From: JBCBST01 sp039819115 | GTDB lineage: Bacteria > Bacteroidota > Rhodothermia > Balneolales > Balneolaceae | Assembly (NCBI GenBank): GCA_039819115.1 | Contig: JBCBST010000138.1 | Location: forward strand, 1-7,931 | DNA length: 7,931 bases | Reading direction: 5' to 3' | Part shown: positions 7,588 through 7,931 of the stretch, piece by piece | Numbering within the stretch: the first letter of the stretch is position 1 | Layout of the letters: each line of letters starts with the position of its first letter | Notes under the pieces: generated by a model | Seen by the model: the letters and a program-made list of their open reading frames with translations, nothing else | Database searches by the model: none | Told to the model about the DNA's origin: nothing | Made by a program: the position numbers and the translations under genes

Positions 7588-7595
7588 CGCATCCA

Positions 7596-7655
7596 ATGAA
7601 CACAATCGTACGAAATATCACAGCTTCTTGGTGGTGGCAGATGTCAGCCAGATAG
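7596..7655 (+). CDS. trpL: trp operon leader peptide, 19 aa with three consecutive Trp codons
   Basis: A small open reading frame encodes MNTIVRNITASWWWQMSAR and ends in TAG. Three tandem TGG codons occupy 7629-7637; a Trp triplet in a 19-residue peptide just upstream of trpE is the hallmark of a ribosome-mediated attenuator, where ribosomes stall at the Trp codons when charged tRNA-Trp is scarce. There is no Shine-Dalgarno sequence before the ATG, and the promoter position suggests a leaderless or nearly leaderless message. A ribosome stalled at the Trp codons would leave 7651-7660 free, whereas one that reaches the TAG would cover it. The peptide probably has no activity of its own, although peptides of this kind can act in trans in some rhizobia. 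Confidence 0.85.
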   Translation: MNTIVRNITASWWWQMSAR

Positions 7656-7674
7656 TGGGTAGAGTATTCGTACG
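7607..7674 (+). other. Long-range 8-bp stem enclosing the Trp codons of the leader RNA
   Basis: CGTACGAA at 7607-7614 is perfectly complementary to TTCGTACG at 7667-7674. The stem would enclose the Trp codons and region 2, with an inner TGGC (7635-7638) / GCCA (7647-7650) hairpin. It may be the resting fold of the untranslated leader, since a translating ribosome would melt it. The CGTACG core is itself palindromic, so chance or dimer-type pairing is possible. Confidence 0.35.
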
Positions 7675-7708
7675 TTTAAAAATCCGTCTTTGAAAACCGC
7701 CCGCTGTC
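7651..7708 (+). promoter_or_regulatory. Antiterminator of the trp attenuator (region 2 with region 3)
   Basis: Bases 7651-7660 (GATAGTGGGT) can pair with 7699-7708 (GCCCGCTGTC) in ten continuous pairs, three of them G-U. The same 3' partner bases 7700-7704 form the 5' arm of the terminator, so the two helices exclude each other. The hexamer GTGGGT occurs both here (7655-7660) and as the terminator's 3' arm (7719-7724), as expected for competing partners. Region 2 includes the leader stop codon, so a terminating ribosome would mask it and allow termination. Confidence 0.7.
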
Positions 7709-7735
7709 CGTCAGGAACGTGGGTTTTTTTGTTTT
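7700..7735 (+). terminator. Rho-independent terminator of the trp attenuator
   Basis: CCCGC at 7700-7704 pairs with GTGGG at 7719-7723, extended inward by G7706-C7718 and TCC/GGA (7707-7709 with 7714-7716) around a GTCA loop at 7710-7713, with two single-base bulges. It is followed by T7, G, T4 (7724-7735). A run of A residues at 7693-7696 could pair with part of the T-tract. The T-tract ends directly at the trpE start codon. Its position between the Trp-rich leader peptide and trpE indicates conditional termination. Confidence 0.75.
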
Positions 7736-7931
7736 ATGAACCTGGAACAATTCAAATCATTAGCCCAAAAGCATACCGCTGTACCGGTTTACCGCCGACT
7801 ACTTGCCGATATTCTTACGCCCGTTTCTCTTTTCCTTTCGATTCGTGAAGGAGCGGAGTTTCCTTTTCTGTTAGAATCGGTAGAAGGAGGTGAGCAGATC
7901 GCACGGTATTCTTTTCTGGGTATTAATCCTT
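7736..7931 (+). CDS. trpE: Anthranilate synthase component I, N-terminal 65 residues (C-terminus outside window)
   Basis: The product begins with MNLEQFKSLAQKHTAVPVYR and continues through L-L-A-D-I-L-T-P-V-S-L-F-L at 22-34, the typical TrpE N-terminal pattern. L-L-E-S at 45-48 followed ten residues later by Ser59 is the LLES-X10-S motif that forms the tryptophan feedback site in TrpE, and V-E-G-G-E-Q-I-A-R-Y-S-F-L-G at 49-62 is also conserved. The enzyme, with the TrpG glutaminase subunit, converts chorismate to anthranilate, the first committed step of tryptophan synthesis in the cytoplasm. The start directly follows the attenuator T-tract; the only purine-rich element, AGGA at 7713-7716, lies inside the terminator hairpin, 19 bases before ATG. 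PabB is a homologous alternative, but the Trp-rich leader and LLES motif favour TrpE. The gene is divergent from the minus-strand operon and cut at the window edge. Confidence 0.95.
   Translation, partial: MNLEQFKSLAQKHTAVPVYRRLLADILTPVSLFLSIREGAEFPFLLESVEGGEQIARYSFLGINP

Noticed and set aside
7596..7735. T-box or TRAP-type control of trpE instead of a leader-peptide attenuator
   Set aside because: There is no T-box consensus and no run of spaced GAG/UAG triplets, whereas a Trp-codon leader with competing helices is present.
7884..7893. A perfect anti-SD complement (AAGGAGGTGA) on the plus strand
   Set aside because: It lies within trpE and is explained by codons for the conserved V-E-G-G-E-Q segment; no suitable start codon and reading frame follow.
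1..7931. Mobile elements, CRISPR arrays or tRNA/rRNA genes
   Set aside because: No transposase or integrase motifs, direct repeat arrays with spacers, or structural RNA signatures were recognised on either strand.

Overview
The window looks like a chromosomal segment from a Bacteroidota-type Gram-negative bacterium, most likely Balneolota or Rhodothermota. The reasons are two PorV/PorQ-like outer membrane barrels, a secreted propeller protein ending in a PNPF/FlgD-Ig-type C-terminal domain, a lipoprotein with acidic residues right after the lipidated Cys, weak or absent Shine-Dalgarno sequences, and moderate G+C. The assignment rests on protein style only; no rRNA or other marker is present.

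Minus strand, 7502 down to 1: seven genes form one compact, probably polycistronic unit. In transcription order they are a lipoprotein with Ig-like repeats (7502-6633), a secreted Asp-box propeller protein with a C-terminal FlgD-Ig-like domain (6631-5012), two tandem PorV-like outer membrane proteins (5015-3984 and 3987-3043), a GT-B glycosyltransferase (3040-2036), a Wzx-like polysaccharide flippase (2039-636) and the N-terminal part of a probable polysaccharide deacetylase (639 to beyond position 1, cut by the window edge). Junctions are +1 nt, -4, -4, +2, -4 and -4 nt; the four overlaps are all ATGA stop/start overlaps. The first half encodes cell-surface and outer membrane products, and the second half makes, flips and perhaps trims a glycan. 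Joint function is an inference: surface display of a propeller protein and lipoprotein coupled to a cell-surface polysaccharide.

Intergenic 7503-7735: a divergent control region. On the minus side there is a Bacteroidota-like -7 box and a 10-bp palindrome just upstream of the lipoprotein gene. On the plus side there is a complete-looking tryptophan attenuator: a sigma70-like promoter, a 19-codon leader peptide with three consecutive Trp codons (trpL, 7596-7655), a possible antiterminator helix (7651-7660 with 7699-7708) and a rho-independent terminator whose T-tract runs directly into the trpE start codon.

Plus strand, 7736 to the end: the 5' end of trpE (anthranilate synthase component I), including the LLES-X10-S tryptophan feedback motif. 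The trp genes would therefore be controlled both by attenuation and by feedback inhibition. The most notable finding is the attenuator: the leader peptide is too short for routine gene calling, and the promoter position implies a leaderless or nearly leaderless transcript.
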